A stretch of DNA of 64,000 bases from assembly GCA_020445945.1 (NCBI GenBank), contig JAGRFQ010000001.1:1-64000 (forward strand), written 5' to 3'. The stretch's first letter is position 1, and each line of letters starts with the position of its first letter. This DNA is from Rhodocyclaceae bacterium. Lineage in GTDB: Bacteria > Pseudomonadota > Gammaproteobacteria > Burkholderiales > Rhodocyclaceae. The translations under genes were made by a program, and so were the position numbers. This document shows positions 1-8,326 of this stretch, in pieces. The notes below the pieces were generated by a model. The model worked only from the letters and a program-made list of their open reading frames with translations, did no database searches and was not told where the DNA came from.

Positions 1-815
1 ACGACAAGCCGCCGTTCACCGTCGTTGGCGCCAACCACGAAGTCGCCTACGCGCAGCTGGAGCGCCTGTTTGGTCACCTGCCATGCAAGTTCCTGCGGAC
101 CTCGGTGCGGGCCGCCGAGATGATGAAGTACTGTTGCAACAACTTCCATGCCCTCAAGATCACCTTCGCCAACGAAACCGCGCGCTTGTGCAATTCGCTG
201 GGCGTCGACCCGTTTGAGGTGATGGAGCTGGTGTGCCAGGACACCCAGCTCAACATTTCTCCGGCCTACCTCAAGCCCGGATTCGCCTTCGGCGGCTCAT
301 GCCTGCCCAAAGATCTTCGCGCCACCAGTTATCTGGCCAAGATCCATGACATCGAGTTGCCGATGCTCGGCGGTATTCTCGCATCCAACCGTACCCACAT
401 TGATCTGGCGATCGAGAAGGTATTGGCATCCGGCAAGCGCAAGATCGGATTTCTGGGGCTGTCGTTCAAGACCGGCACCGATGACCTGCGCGAGAGTCCG
501 CTGGTGACCTTGGCGGAACAACTCATCGGCAAGGGCTTGCAACTATCGATCTACGATCCGGAGGTCCATCTCTCACGCCTGCTGGGCGCCAACCGGCGCT
601 TCATCGAGACGCATTTGCCGCATTTGGGCGATGTGCTGTGCGGGAACATTCAGGAGGTCATCGACGGTTCAGAGGTGCTGATTGTCGGTTTGTCTCACGC
701 CGCTGTGTGCGACGCACTGGCAAGCCATACATGCGAGGACCAGCTGGTGCTCGATCTGGTGAATTTGCCGAATCGCAGTGATATTCGCGCGTCGGTGGAT
801 GGACTTTGCTGGTAA
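1..815 (+). CDS. algD: GDP-mannose 6-dehydrogenase, C-terminal part (5' end outside window)
   Basis: Oxidises GDP-mannose to GDP-mannuronate with NAD in the cytosol, supplying a uronic acid for exopolysaccharide. The reading frame is open from base 3, so the N-terminal Rossmann domain lies before the window. The visible part covers the central helical domain and the C-terminal NAD/UDP-binding domain. Motifs are close to AlgD: FANE, the catalytic loop GFAFGGSCLPKD with its Cys nucleophile, and GLSFKTGTDDLRESP. UDP-glucose dehydrogenase is the main alternative, but the wording around the catalytic Cys and the DDLRESP segment fits the GDP-mannose subfamily better. The next gene starts 3 bases after the stop, so it probably heads or sits inside the + strand EPS operon. 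Confidence 0.85.
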   Translation, partial: DKPPFTVVGANHEVAYAQLERLFGHLPCKFLRTSVRAAEMMKYCCNNFHALKITFANETARLCNSLGVDPFEVMELVCQDTQLNISPAYLKPGFAFGGSCLPKDLRATSYLAKIHDIELPMLGGILASNRTHIDLAIEKVLASGKRKIGFLGLSFKTGTDDLRESPLVTLAEQLIGKGLQLSIYDPEVHLSRLLGANRRFIETHLPHLGDVLCGNIQEVIDGSEVLIVGLSHAAVCDALASHTCEDQLVLDLVNLPNRSDIRASVDGLCW

Positions 816-818
816 CGC

Positions 819-1826
819 GTGTCCACTGAAATTCTCGCACTCGCGGCGGGCGGTACCTTGGTTCTGGTGGCCGCCGTTGCTTCGATTGCGCCGTATCTGG
901 GTTCGAGTACCGAGCTCGTTCGCATTCGCAATGCGCTGCTTCTCAGGCGCGAGGATGGCGTTTCGCTCGAGTGGACGCCCGCCTCGGTTCCATTGGATTT
1001 CCTTCACGAAAGCGCTGATGCGCCACCGGCTATTGCCGATGCAGCCCGTGCCTTGCACCTGGAGCGCATGGACGGCGATTGGGCGCGTGCGTTGGCAATC
1101 GGGGCGTACATGTTGCGGGCGACCCAGCCCGGTGTCGGCGGTCCGATTCAGTCGGGATTGATGGAGACGCATCGTCGTGTGGTGACGGAGGGGCAGGGAT
1201 ATTGCGGTGATTTCGTTGAAGTGTTTACGGCCATCGCTCTGGCCTCTGGGCTCGAAGTGCGCACCTGGGCATTTTCGTTCGATGGTTTCGGAGGGCATGG
1301 CCACACCTTCAATGAAGTGTGGGACCGTGCTCTGAACGCGTGGCGAATGATCGATGTGTTCAACAACTATTATTTCGTCGATACACAGGGTGAGCCCCTG
1401 TCAGCGGCTGATTTTCACCAGTGTTTGGTGCGTGGCGAAACCTATGATTTCATCCCCGTGCTGCCCACCGCCCGGCCGGGTTTTGCCATCGAGGCCAAAG
1501 CCCGCGAGTACTACAACCGCGGTGCGGATCAGTGGTATCAATGGTGGGGTAACAACGTGTTTTCCTACGACCGTTCGCCCTTGGTCCGCCTGGCGGGAAT
1601 GGGGCCGCGCTTTTTGTCCCAGTTGGCGGCCATCGTGAGTGGCGTGCATCCACGCATGCACATACTCCGCACCCCAAAAAATTCTGAATGGGTGTCCGGT
1701 ATGGTCCAGGTGCGACGACGGGTGATCGGTGCGGCCATTGCTGCCGGGCTGGGCACGTCGTTACTCATTGCGGCGGGCTGTCTGTGGTTTCAGGGGGCGT
1801 CCATGAATCTGACAAAGGCGCTGTGA
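819..1826 (+). CDS. Membrane-anchored transglutaminase-like protein, copy A
   Basis: 335 aa, GTG start 3 bases after the dehydrogenase stop. There is an N-terminal hydrophobic segment (about residues 5-27), a large domain, and a second hydrophobic segment near residues 306-328, so the middle domain is probably periplasmic. That domain has a transglutaminase/papain-like triad: Cys129 in GQGYCGDF, His162 in GGHGHTF and Asp179 in WRMIDVFNN. It is clearly paralogous to the protein at 4425-5447: both share RNALL near the N-terminus, FSFDGFGG, DVFNN and GVHPR. Transglutaminase-fold proteins can be proteases, peptide N-glycanases or acyl/amide transferases, and the sequence does not say which. The location inside an EPS operon suggests action on the polymer or on proteins that handle it; this is inference. 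Confidence 0.75.
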   Translation: MSTEILALAAGGTLVLVAAVASIAPYLGSSTELVRIRNALLLRREDGVSLEWTPASVPLDFLHESADAPPAIADAARALHLERMDGDWARALAIGAYMLRATQPGVGGPIQSGLMETHRRVVTEGQGYCGDFVEVFTAIALASGLEVRTWAFSFDGFGGHGHTFNEVWDRALNAWRMIDVFNNYYFVDTQGEPLSAADFHQCLVRGETYDFIPVLPTARPGFAIEAKAREYYNRGADQWYQWWGNNVFSYDRSPLVRLAGMGPRFLSQLAAIVSGVHPRMHILRTPKNSEWVSGMVQVRRRVIGAAIAAGLGTSLLIAAGCLWFQGASMNLTKAL

Positions 1827-2935
1827 TGGCGGCTGAACCAAATGCTGCGCCCTTGCCGCGCGTGTGCATCGTTGGGCCCTTGCCGCCACCCTCGGGCGGA
1901 ATGGCCAACCAGTGCGAGCAATTAGCTCGGTTGTTGGCGGCCGATGGCATCGCTGTCGAGGTGGTGCGCAACAATGCACCGTACCGCCCGGCATGGATCG
2001 GGTCATTACCGGTGTTGCGCGCAGGGTTTCGTCTGGTCCCTTATTTGAGGCGTTTGTGGACGGCCGCAGGGCGTGCCGATGTGATGCACGTGCTGGCCAA
2101 TTCGGGGTGGGCGTGGCATTTGTTTGCGGCGCCGGCGGTGTGGGTGGGCCGGGTACGCAGGACGCCTGTGATCATCAATTACCGGGGCGGCAATGCCGAC
2201 ACTTTCTTTTCTGCTGCGCCGGGTATTGTTCAGCGGACTTTGCGGATGGCATCGCTGCGTGTCACGCCCTCTGGTTACTTGCTGCGGGTGTTCAAAAAAC
2301 ACGCGCTCGATGCTTGCGTCGTGCCAAACATTATCGATCTGTCGCGTTTCAGTGCGTGCCCGCCGCGCGACTTTAAAGATGCGCCGCATCTGATCGTGAC
2401 GCGTAATCTTGAAGATATCTACGATATTCCTACTGCGCTCAAGGCGTTTGCAATGATTCGCATCCGATTCCCCCGTGCACGCCTGACCGTCGCCGGATCG
2501 GGGCCGGCACGGCCGCAGTTGTTGGCTCTGGCTCATGAACTAAAGGTAGATGCTGCGGTGGATTTTTGTGGGCGTATTGACAATGCAAAAATCCCGGCTC
2601 TCTATTCCAGCGCGGATTGCATGCTCAATCCGACGACTGTAGACAACATGCCGATCTCGATTCTCGAAGCGTTTGCCAGCGGCGTACCGGTGATCAGCAC
2701 CAATGCGGGCGGGATCCCCGATATTGCGACCGACGGCGTGTCGGCGAGATTGGTGCCGATTGGCGATGCGAATGCACTGGCAGCATCGGCAATAGAGGTA
2801 CTAGAAAGTCATATGGCATGTGCGCACATGGTGGCTGCCGGACGGCAGGAGGCTGAGTGCTACAGCTGGACAAAAGTCGGCCCTCAGTGGCATTCGATCT
2901 ATCAGGATTTGATGCGAAGGAAGACAAGAACGTGA
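1826..2935 (+). CDS. GT4-family glycosyltransferase
   Basis: 369 aa. The ATG at 1826 overlaps the previous stop (TGATG), which decides the start over longer upstream readings. GT-B fold of family GT4: an N-terminal glycine-rich loop (PLPPPSGGMANQ, about 18-29) and the C-terminal nucleotide-sugar signature around Glu281 in PISILEAFASGVPVIST, followed by NAGGIPD. There is no signal peptide, so it works at the cytosolic face and adds one sugar to the lipid-linked EPS repeat unit. Donor and acceptor cannot be read from sequence. The next gene begins inside its stop codon (GTGA), implying translational coupling. Confidence 0.85.
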   Translation: MAAEPNAAPLPRVCIVGPLPPPSGGMANQCEQLARLLAADGIAVEVVRNNAPYRPAWIGSLPVLRAGFRLVPYLRRLWTAAGRADVMHVLANSGWAWHLFAAPAVWVGRVRRTPVIINYRGGNADTFFSAAPGIVQRTLRMASLRVTPSGYLLRVFKKHALDACVVPNIIDLSRFSACPPRDFKDAPHLIVTRNLEDIYDIPTALKAFAMIRIRFPRARLTVAGSGPARPQLLALAHELKVDAAVDFCGRIDNAKIPALYSSADCMLNPTTVDNMPISILEAFASGVPVISTNAGGIPDIATDGVSARLVPIGDANALAASAIEVLESHMACAHMVAAGRQEAECYSWTKVGPQWHSIYQDLMRRKTRT

Positions 2936-4311
2936 CGCTCTATACCCGTGCCTGTTCCGCGCTGCTGTTTCCATTGCATGAGCACCTCAAGCACCATTCG
3001 TCGGTGGCTGTGCGGCGTCGGCTCGAGCAGTCGCAATGGTGGCCCGCAGACCAATTGGCTGCGTATCGCGTTGAACGTTTGCGTGCTTTCTTGACGCAGA
3101 TTGGTGTGGATGTGCCGTATTACAGGCGCCTGTTCGCAGAGTCCGGGTTCGATCCGCAAGCCGTTGCTACGCTTGACGATCTTGTGCGGCTGCCTTTGCT
3201 GACAAAAGCTGAAATTCGCACGCACTGCGAGCTGTTGAAGTCGGAAAAGAGCGGTCAGCTATCACGTTACAACACCGGAGGGTCATCGGGAGAGCCGCTG
3301 ATTTTCTTCATGGGGCGTGATCGGAAAAGTCACGACGTTGGAGCGAAGTGGCGTGCCACTCGCTGGTGGGGTGTCGATATCGGCGACCGTGAAATGGTGG
3401 TGTGGGGGAGCCCGGTCGAGCTGGGCGCGCAGGATCGCATTCGGCAGCTGCGCGATGCACTGATGCGTAGCCGTTTGCTGCCAGCGTTCGAGATGTCGGA
3501 GGCGAACCTTGATCGCTTTGTCGCTGCGATCAGGGGATATCGCCCGAAAATGCTTTTCGGCTATCCGTCAAGTCTGTCTGTGATTGCGGAACATGCAAGA
3601 AAGCGAGGGGTTGCGCTTGATTCGCTTGGAATAAAGGTTGCTTTCGTGACATCGGAGCGTCTCTACGATTATCAGCGAGAATCGATCCAGAGCGCATTCG
3701 GCTGCCCGGTGGCCAATGGATATGGCGCGCGCGACGCAGGATTCATCGCTCATGAATGCCCTTCCGGCAGTCTCCACATCAGCGCGGAAGACATTATTGT
3801 CGAGACGGTTGGAGCGGATGGAGAGCCGGTCGCCGCCGGCGAGGCGGGTGAAATCGTTGTGACCCATATGGGCACCGGCGACTTTCCGTTCGTGCGTTAT
3901 CGCACGGGCGATGTCGGCGTCCTGGGCGATGCAGATTGTGCCTGTGGCCGAGGGTTGCCTGTGCTGCGCGAGGTCCATGGGCGAACCACGGACTTTGTGG
4001 TGACCCGCGATGGGACCCTGATGCATGGCTTGTCGCTGATCTATACCGTGCGTGATCTGCCAGGCGTCAAGCAGTTCAAGATCGTTCAGGAAAGCTTGTT
4101 GCGCACGGATGTCGCAATCGTGCGTGGCCCGGGATGGAATGAGGCGTCGGCGGCGCGGATCTGCGTGGATTTTCGGAAACGACTTGGTCGCGATGTGGAA
4201 GTAAACGTGTCCTATTTGGATGCTATCGAGGCAGAAAAGTCTGGAAAATACCGCTATGTCGTAAGCAAGGTTGCGCAGCCCTCAGGTGCCGGCAGCCAGC
4301 ACTTGTGGTGA
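2932..4311 (+). CDS. PaaK/CapK-like adenylate-forming ligase
   Basis: 459 aa from the GTG at 2932, which overlaps the upstream stop by 4 bases. It resembles the phenylacetate-CoA ligase/CapK branch of the AMP-forming enzymes. The phosphate loop is TGGSSGEP (about 115-122); YGARDAGFIAHECP is the adenine-binding region, FVRYRTGDVG the ribose-binding motif, and GRTTDFVVTRDG the start of the mobile C-terminal domain. CapK-type proteins are common in capsule and EPS loci, but their substrate is usually unknown. No carrier protein is adjacent; the nearest acyl carrier protein is at 28182. It sits between two transglutaminase-like genes, so a combined acyl-activation and transfer role is possible but unproven. 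Confidence 0.75.
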   Translation: MTLYTRACSALLFPLHEHLKHHSSVAVRRRLEQSQWWPADQLAAYRVERLRAFLTQIGVDVPYYRRLFAESGFDPQAVATLDDLVRLPLLTKAEIRTHCELLKSEKSGQLSRYNTGGSSGEPLIFFMGRDRKSHDVGAKWRATRWWGVDIGDREMVVWGSPVELGAQDRIRQLRDALMRSRLLPAFEMSEANLDRFVAAIRGYRPKMLFGYPSSLSVIAEHARKRGVALDSLGIKVAFVTSERLYDYQRESIQSAFGCPVANGYGARDAGFIAHECPSGSLHISAEDIIVETVGADGEPVAAGEAGEIVVTHMGTGDFPFVRYRTGDVGVLGDADCACGRGLPVLREVHGRTTDFVVTRDGTLMHGLSLIYTVRDLPGVKQFKIVQESLLRTDVAIVRGPGWNEASAARICVDFRKRLGRDVEVNVSYLDAIEAEKSGKYRYVVSKVAQPSGAGSQHLW

Positions 4312-4350
4312 GCCTGCTACTACATCACACCGGATGGTGTAGCAGTAGGC
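4312..4350 (+). other. Long imperfect inverted repeat after the ligase stop
   Basis: Arms 4312-4327 and 4335-4350 pair over 16 positions with two G-U wobbles and one A-C mismatch, with a 7-base loop. It starts immediately after the stop codon. No T-run follows on either strand, so it is not a classical rho-independent terminator. It could stabilise the upstream message, attenuate, or separate expression of the second transglutaminase gene. Confidence 0.5.
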
Positions 4351-4424
4351 CGAACGCTGGATTCGGGCTGGGTGCTGAAAATGTTGTTGCTGCGAGTCGG
4401 CAACTTTGAGCCATTGAGGGTCGC

Positions 4425-5447
4425 ATGCGATGCAGTAACGTACGGCTAGAATTGTTGTTGGCCTTATTGTGCTTGGCGGGTGTTGCAAGCTGTGTGTACT
4501 GGTTCAAGAGCCATAGCACGCCATCGACCGAAGCGGTTCGCTTGCGCAATGCACTGCTGGTCCGTGGCGTAGAGCCAAGGCGCTACTTCGAGTGGACTCC
4601 CGACACAGTGCCCGCCGGCTTTGCTCGCGACGTGGCAACGACCGAAGGGGTGTTTTCTGCGCAGATTTCAGTACTCGGACTGGCAAAGATGGCAACGGAT
4701 CAGGAAAAGATGTTTGCCATTACAGCTCATCTAACGGAACGGGCGCAGCGCACTGGCGCTGCGATGGCGGACCTGCGCGGGACCTATGAAATCATGCGTG
4801 GCGGCGGTGGTTATTGCTCCGACTTCGTCAATGTTTTTCTTGCTTTTGCAAATGAAGCTGGATTGTTCGCCCGTGAGTGGGGCTTCTCGTTTGACGGATT
4901 TGGTGGTTGGGGGCACGCGTTTGTCGAGGTTTTTGACCGGGATCGTCAGCAGTGGGTTTTTCTGGATGTGTTCAATAACTTTCATATGATTGATCCCGAA
5001 ACCGGGGCACCGGTCAGTGCGTTGACGTTTCGTGAGCATCTGATGACTGGTAAGCCGCCGTTGGTGTTGACCAAAACCGGTACTGGGCGCTTTGGATTTC
5101 GCTCCAAGGCCGAGGCGCTGGCCTACTACCGCGCGGGTATGACGCAGTGGTATCTGTGGGAAGGTAATGCGGTACTCACTTACGATGCGCATCCAGCGGT
5201 TCGGCTGCTGGCGCCTGTCGCACGGTCGGCCGAACAGCTGGCAGCGTTAGCCGTTGGCGTGCACCCGAGGTTTCGCATCGTTTCGGACCCGATGAATGTC
5301 TCCGATGTTGAAGCCTTGCTTCAGGTGCGCCTTAAATTGCTGGTGGTGTCGTTGTCGATGGTTGTGTGCGTTGTGGTGATGGGGTTCGCGCTCGTGCGCT
5401 ATGTACGTTGTTCTCGAGCCAGCTCACGCCTGTCGCTGGGGCAGTAG
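4425..5447 (+). CDS. Membrane-anchored transglutaminase-like protein, copy B
   Basis: 340 aa, ATG at 4425 with a GAGGG ribosome site just upstream. Same architecture as the protein at 819-1826: N-terminal membrane segment (about 9-27), a probably periplasmic transglutaminase-fold domain with Cys131 (GGYCSDF), His164 (GWGHAF) and Asp181 (VFLDVFNN), then a C-terminal membrane segment (about 305-328). The triad and flanking motifs are kept, but the loops and C-terminal half have diverged, so the duplication is not recent. The ORF stops inside a 12-base tandem duplication. Function is unknown; keeping two intact active sites in one operon argues for separate roles or a heteromer. Confidence 0.75.
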   Translation: MRCSNVRLELLLALLCLAGVASCVYWFKSHSTPSTEAVRLRNALLVRGVEPRRYFEWTPDTVPAGFARDVATTEGVFSAQISVLGLAKMATDQEKMFAITAHLTERAQRTGAAMADLRGTYEIMRGGGGYCSDFVNVFLAFANEAGLFAREWGFSFDGFGGWGHAFVEVFDRDRQQWVFLDVFNNFHMIDPETGAPVSALTFREHLMTGKPPLVLTKTGTGRFGFRSKAEALAYYRAGMTQWYLWEGNAVLTYDAHPAVRLLAPVARSAEQLAALAVGVHPRFRIVSDPMNVSDVEALLQVRLKLLVVSLSMVVCVVVMGFALVRYVRCSRASSRLSLGQ

Positions 5448-5465
5448 TGCCATCAGTAGTGCCAT
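5442..5465 (+). repeat. Perfect 12-base tandem duplication at the 3' end of copy B
   Basis: CAGTAGTGCCAT occurs twice in a row (5442-5453 and 5454-5465). The first unit contains the TAG stop of the preceding gene at 5445-5447. It looks like a replication-slippage duplication; the second unit is non-coding. Confidence 0.85.
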
Positions 5466-5510
5466 GAAAGAAGGGAGCGATTGTTGCTCGGTTGGAAATA
5501 GGGAAATGTC

Positions 5511-6803
5511 TTGCGCGATATATTTTTGATGACTGTCTTTGCAGGCTTGATGGCTTGGGGCTTACGTAAGCACCATGTTCTGCTGATGGTTTGGGTCTGG
5601 TTGAGCCTGATGAACCCGCATCGACTTACCTTCTCGTTCGCTTATGACTTTCCGTTTGCCTATATTTCTGCGCTGGCAATTCTGCTGGTATTTCCGTTTT
5701 CCAAGGAGCGGCACGCCTTTCCAAAATCGACCCCTTCAACTTTTCTCATTCTGTTTTATGTATGGGTCGGTGTGACGTCGTTGGCATCGTTCAATACACC
5801 AGCAGACGTGTTTGAGATGTGGCTGAAAGTGACAAAAATCCAGCTTATTCTGTTTATCATGCTGACGATGCTCATGGGCCGTAAGCAGATAGATATCCTT
5901 ATTTGGGTAATCGCGATATCTATCGGTTTCTTCGGTTTCAAGGGTGGGATATTTACTATTTCAAGTGGCGGGAGCTCGATGGTGATGGGGCCGTCAGGTA
6001 GTTTCATTGAGAGTACGAATCACATTGCGTTGGCCATGGTAATGGTAGTGCCTTTGATGTATTACCTAGCAAAAACAAATACGAATCAGTTCGTACGATT
6101 TGGACTCTACGCGGCGATGGCCTTGACAACACTCTCTGTTTTTGGCACGACATCCCGTGGTGCATTACTGGCGGTGTGTGCCATGGTTGCGTTCCTAGGC
6201 ATCAAGAGTGGGCGTGCATTTACGACAACAGCCATTGCTGCGATCGTACTGGTTGGCTTGGCGTCCATTATGTCGGATCAGTGGCTCGACAAGATGGGAA
6301 CTATTTCAACTCACGAAGACCACTCCGCACAAAGCCGACTCTATACTTGGAAGATGATCTGGAATATGGTGCTCGACCATCCGCTGACCGGCGGGGGGTT
6401 CCAAGTGACAGAGAATCCAATGACATGGCAGGTCTATGCGGTGACTGAATGGCTTAGAGCCTACTCCCCTCACAGCATTTATTTTCAGGCGCTGGCCGAA
6501 CACGGTTTTGTCGGTTTGTTTCTCTATCTTGGTATCGGCATTAGTGCTTATCGCCTTGCTGGGTCCGTCGCTTCAAGGGCCAAGGCCATGACCCAGGACT
6601 GGGCGGTGCTGTTGATGGGTATGGTTCAGGCTTCGCTCGTTGGATTTGCCGTTGGTGGGGCATTTGTGAATCTGGTCAATTTTGACCTGCCCTACTATTT
6701 CGTTGCGCTTGTGATTCTCGTGGATCAAGTCATTCGCGCGATGGATGGCAAAGGCGCTGTTGTGCCGAGCCAGAATGGTCCTCTTGTGGCGGGTGGTGCA
6801 TGA
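5511..6803 (+). CDS. Putative O-glycosylation/O-antigen ligase, exosortase A-associated type
   Basis: 430 aa polytopic membrane protein. The TTG start at 5511 is supported by an AGGGA site 6 bases upstream and by the N-terminal MRDIFLM, which matches the family. WLSLMNPHRLTFSFAYDFPFAY is the hallmark opening of the exosortase-A-associated ligase family (TIGR03097-like, from memory). About ten or more hydrophobic segments follow, with a large loop near residues 260-330 holding SRLYTWKMIW and SPHSIYFQALAEHG, as in Wzy/WaaL proteins. It probably polymerises or transfers the lipid-linked glycan in the periplasm. Base composition is visibly more AT-rich than in the housekeeping genes. The next ORF overlaps its stop (ATGA). 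Confidence 0.85.
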   Translation: MRDIFLMTVFAGLMAWGLRKHHVLLMVWVWLSLMNPHRLTFSFAYDFPFAYISALAILLVFPFSKERHAFPKSTPSTFLILFYVWVGVTSLASFNTPADVFEMWLKVTKIQLILFIMLTMLMGRKQIDILIWVIAISIGFFGFKGGIFTISSGGSSMVMGPSGSFIESTNHIALAMVMVVPLMYYLAKTNTNQFVRFGLYAAMALTTLSVFGTTSRGALLAVCAMVAFLGIKSGRAFTTTAIAAIVLVGLASIMSDQWLDKMGTISTHEDHSAQSRLYTWKMIWNMVLDHPLTGGGFQVTENPMTWQVYAVTEWLRAYSPHSIYFQALAEHGFVGLFLYLGIGISAYRLAGSVASRAKAMTQDWAVLLMGMVQASLVGFAVGGAFVNLVNFDLPYYFVALVILVDQVIRAMDGKGAVVPSQNGPLVAGGA

Positions 6804-8326
6804 GCCCGAGATCGCGGTTTGTCAGCAGCGCACATCGGGTGTTTGTGCTATGTCTGGCTTTTCCCGCCATGATGCTGTCTTTGCCGACCTTGGCAGGCTC
6901 CGGCATTCCGTTCCGAGACGACAAACAGGGACCAACTTGTGCGTATTTCAATTCTTTTTCCAAACTCGCCTGGCCCGGGCGTCCAGGTATGTATGCGGGG
7001 GAGCCTGCGGATGGTTTGGATAAGCAGCGCCTGAGTGCTCCGGTGGCCTTTAGTGTCGGCGACCAGCAGCTATTTGTGTCTGCCGACGTTAGCGACTTTG
7101 TCCGCGAGTCGCTTGCGGACAAGCTGGGTGGGGTCGAGCTGGTGATGTTGCTTACGTCTGGATCGGGTGTGCTGGAGCTGCATGCCCGTGAGAGTCAGTC
7201 GACTTTGATGAGGCCTCGCTTGCGGATTTTCCTCAAAGACAGGCGAGAAATATCCATCGAGCCACGTGCTGACACTTATCTCGCCTGTGGCTCCCATTCT
7301 CCGCAAGGTGCAGAGCATCGCATTCGGGTTGGCCCTGATTTTCGAGCGCTGGTAGGGTTTGACCTGCCGGCGAATAGTCTGGATTTTGAGCGTGCGGAGG
7401 TCGAATTTGCTGTGCTCAAAATGTACGGAAAGGGGCGTGTTCAGGTCGGGCGACTGTTCAGCTTTCATGATGTTGAGACGGCTCCCGTTGAGCAGGGTAT
7501 TTCAGCGGCGTTTGCAGGGGATGCTGGCATAGAAGCCCATCCGGACGTCTTGTTTGTCGAGCGATTTGACGGTACGTCCTGGGACCGGCGGTGGAGCTAC
7601 CGCTCGATCAGCAGCAGCCGAGCGGAGCCCGTGTCTTCTGATCCAGCACTTGGATTTGCGCCCCTTGATGGCGCAGCGCTGAGGGTTGAAATTCCTGCTG
7701 ACGGGCAAACGGGCCTGGATCTTCGATACGGCTTCAAGGACAAGCTGGGCGCCGAGCCGGAAGAGGTTTACTTTCGCTATTACTTGCGTTTTGCGTCGGA
7801 CTGGCATCCAACTGTGGAGGGCGGCAAATTGCCGGGCTTTGGCGGTACCTACGGTGATGCAGGGTGGGGGCAGCGACGGGCGAACGGGCGTAACGGATGG
7901 TCTGCCCGTGGATTCTTTACGTCGCACCCGCCCGGCTCGGACCCCAAGGGCACGCCAACCGGAATCGGTTCTTATGTCTATCATGTCGAGATGCAGAGCG
8001 CGTATTCTGGGGATGCATGGCCGTGGGGGCACATAAAGGCCAGTTTGTCGAACAATCGTTGGTACTCGGTAGAGCAATATTTAAAACTTAATCGGCCTGG
8101 GTATTCTGACGGTTCAATTAAGGCGTGGGTGGATGGCGTATCGGTATTTGAAAAAAAGGGGATTGATTTCCGCCATGTGTCTGATCTGAAGATCGAGCAG
8201 ATATGGATGAACGTCTATCACGGTGGCATGAGTACGCCAGGCAAGGATCTGCACCTCTATATCGATAACGTCATCGTTGCAAAACGGTATATCGGTCCCA
8301 TGACTTCAGGAAAGCCAGTGCCATGA
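6800..8326 (+). CDS. Secreted polysaccharide lyase-like (PL14-like) protein
   Basis: 508 aa, ATG overlapping the upstream stop by 4 bases. The N-terminus has a basic segment and hydrophobic core with a plausible cleavage near PTLAG (about residue 32), so it is exported. The C-terminal half (about 250-500) resembles PL14-like beta-jelly-roll lyases of EPS loci: FRYYLRFASDW, GGKLPGFGG, a Trp/Gly-rich GRNGWSARGFF, then RWYSVEQYLKLN, KIEQIWMNVYHGG and LYIDNVIVAKRYIG. The N-terminal half (about 40-240) is unrecognised and may be a second beta-domain. Lyases in synthesis operons usually trim polymer length or release chains from the periplasm. Catalytic residues were not assigned, so enzymatic activity is inferred. 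Confidence 0.7.
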   Translation: MSPRSRFVSSAHRVFVLCLAFPAMMLSLPTLAGSGIPFRDDKQGPTCAYFNSFSKLAWPGRPGMYAGEPADGLDKQRLSAPVAFSVGDQQLFVSADVSDFVRESLADKLGGVELVMLLTSGSGVLELHARESQSTLMRPRLRIFLKDRREISIEPRADTYLACGSHSPQGAEHRIRVGPDFRALVGFDLPANSLDFERAEVEFAVLKMYGKGRVQVGRLFSFHDVETAPVEQGISAAFAGDAGIEAHPDVLFVERFDGTSWDRRWSYRSISSSRAEPVSSDPALGFAPLDGAALRVEIPADGQTGLDLRYGFKDKLGAEPEEVYFRYYLRFASDWHPTVEGGKLPGFGGTYGDAGWGQRRANGRNGWSARGFFTSHPPGSDPKGTPTGIGSYVYHVEMQSAYSGDAWPWGHIKASLSNNRWYSVEQYLKLNRPGYSDGSIKAWVDGVSVFEKKGIDFRHVSDLKIEQIWMNVYHGGMSTPGKDLHLYIDNVIVAKRYIGPMTSGKPVP

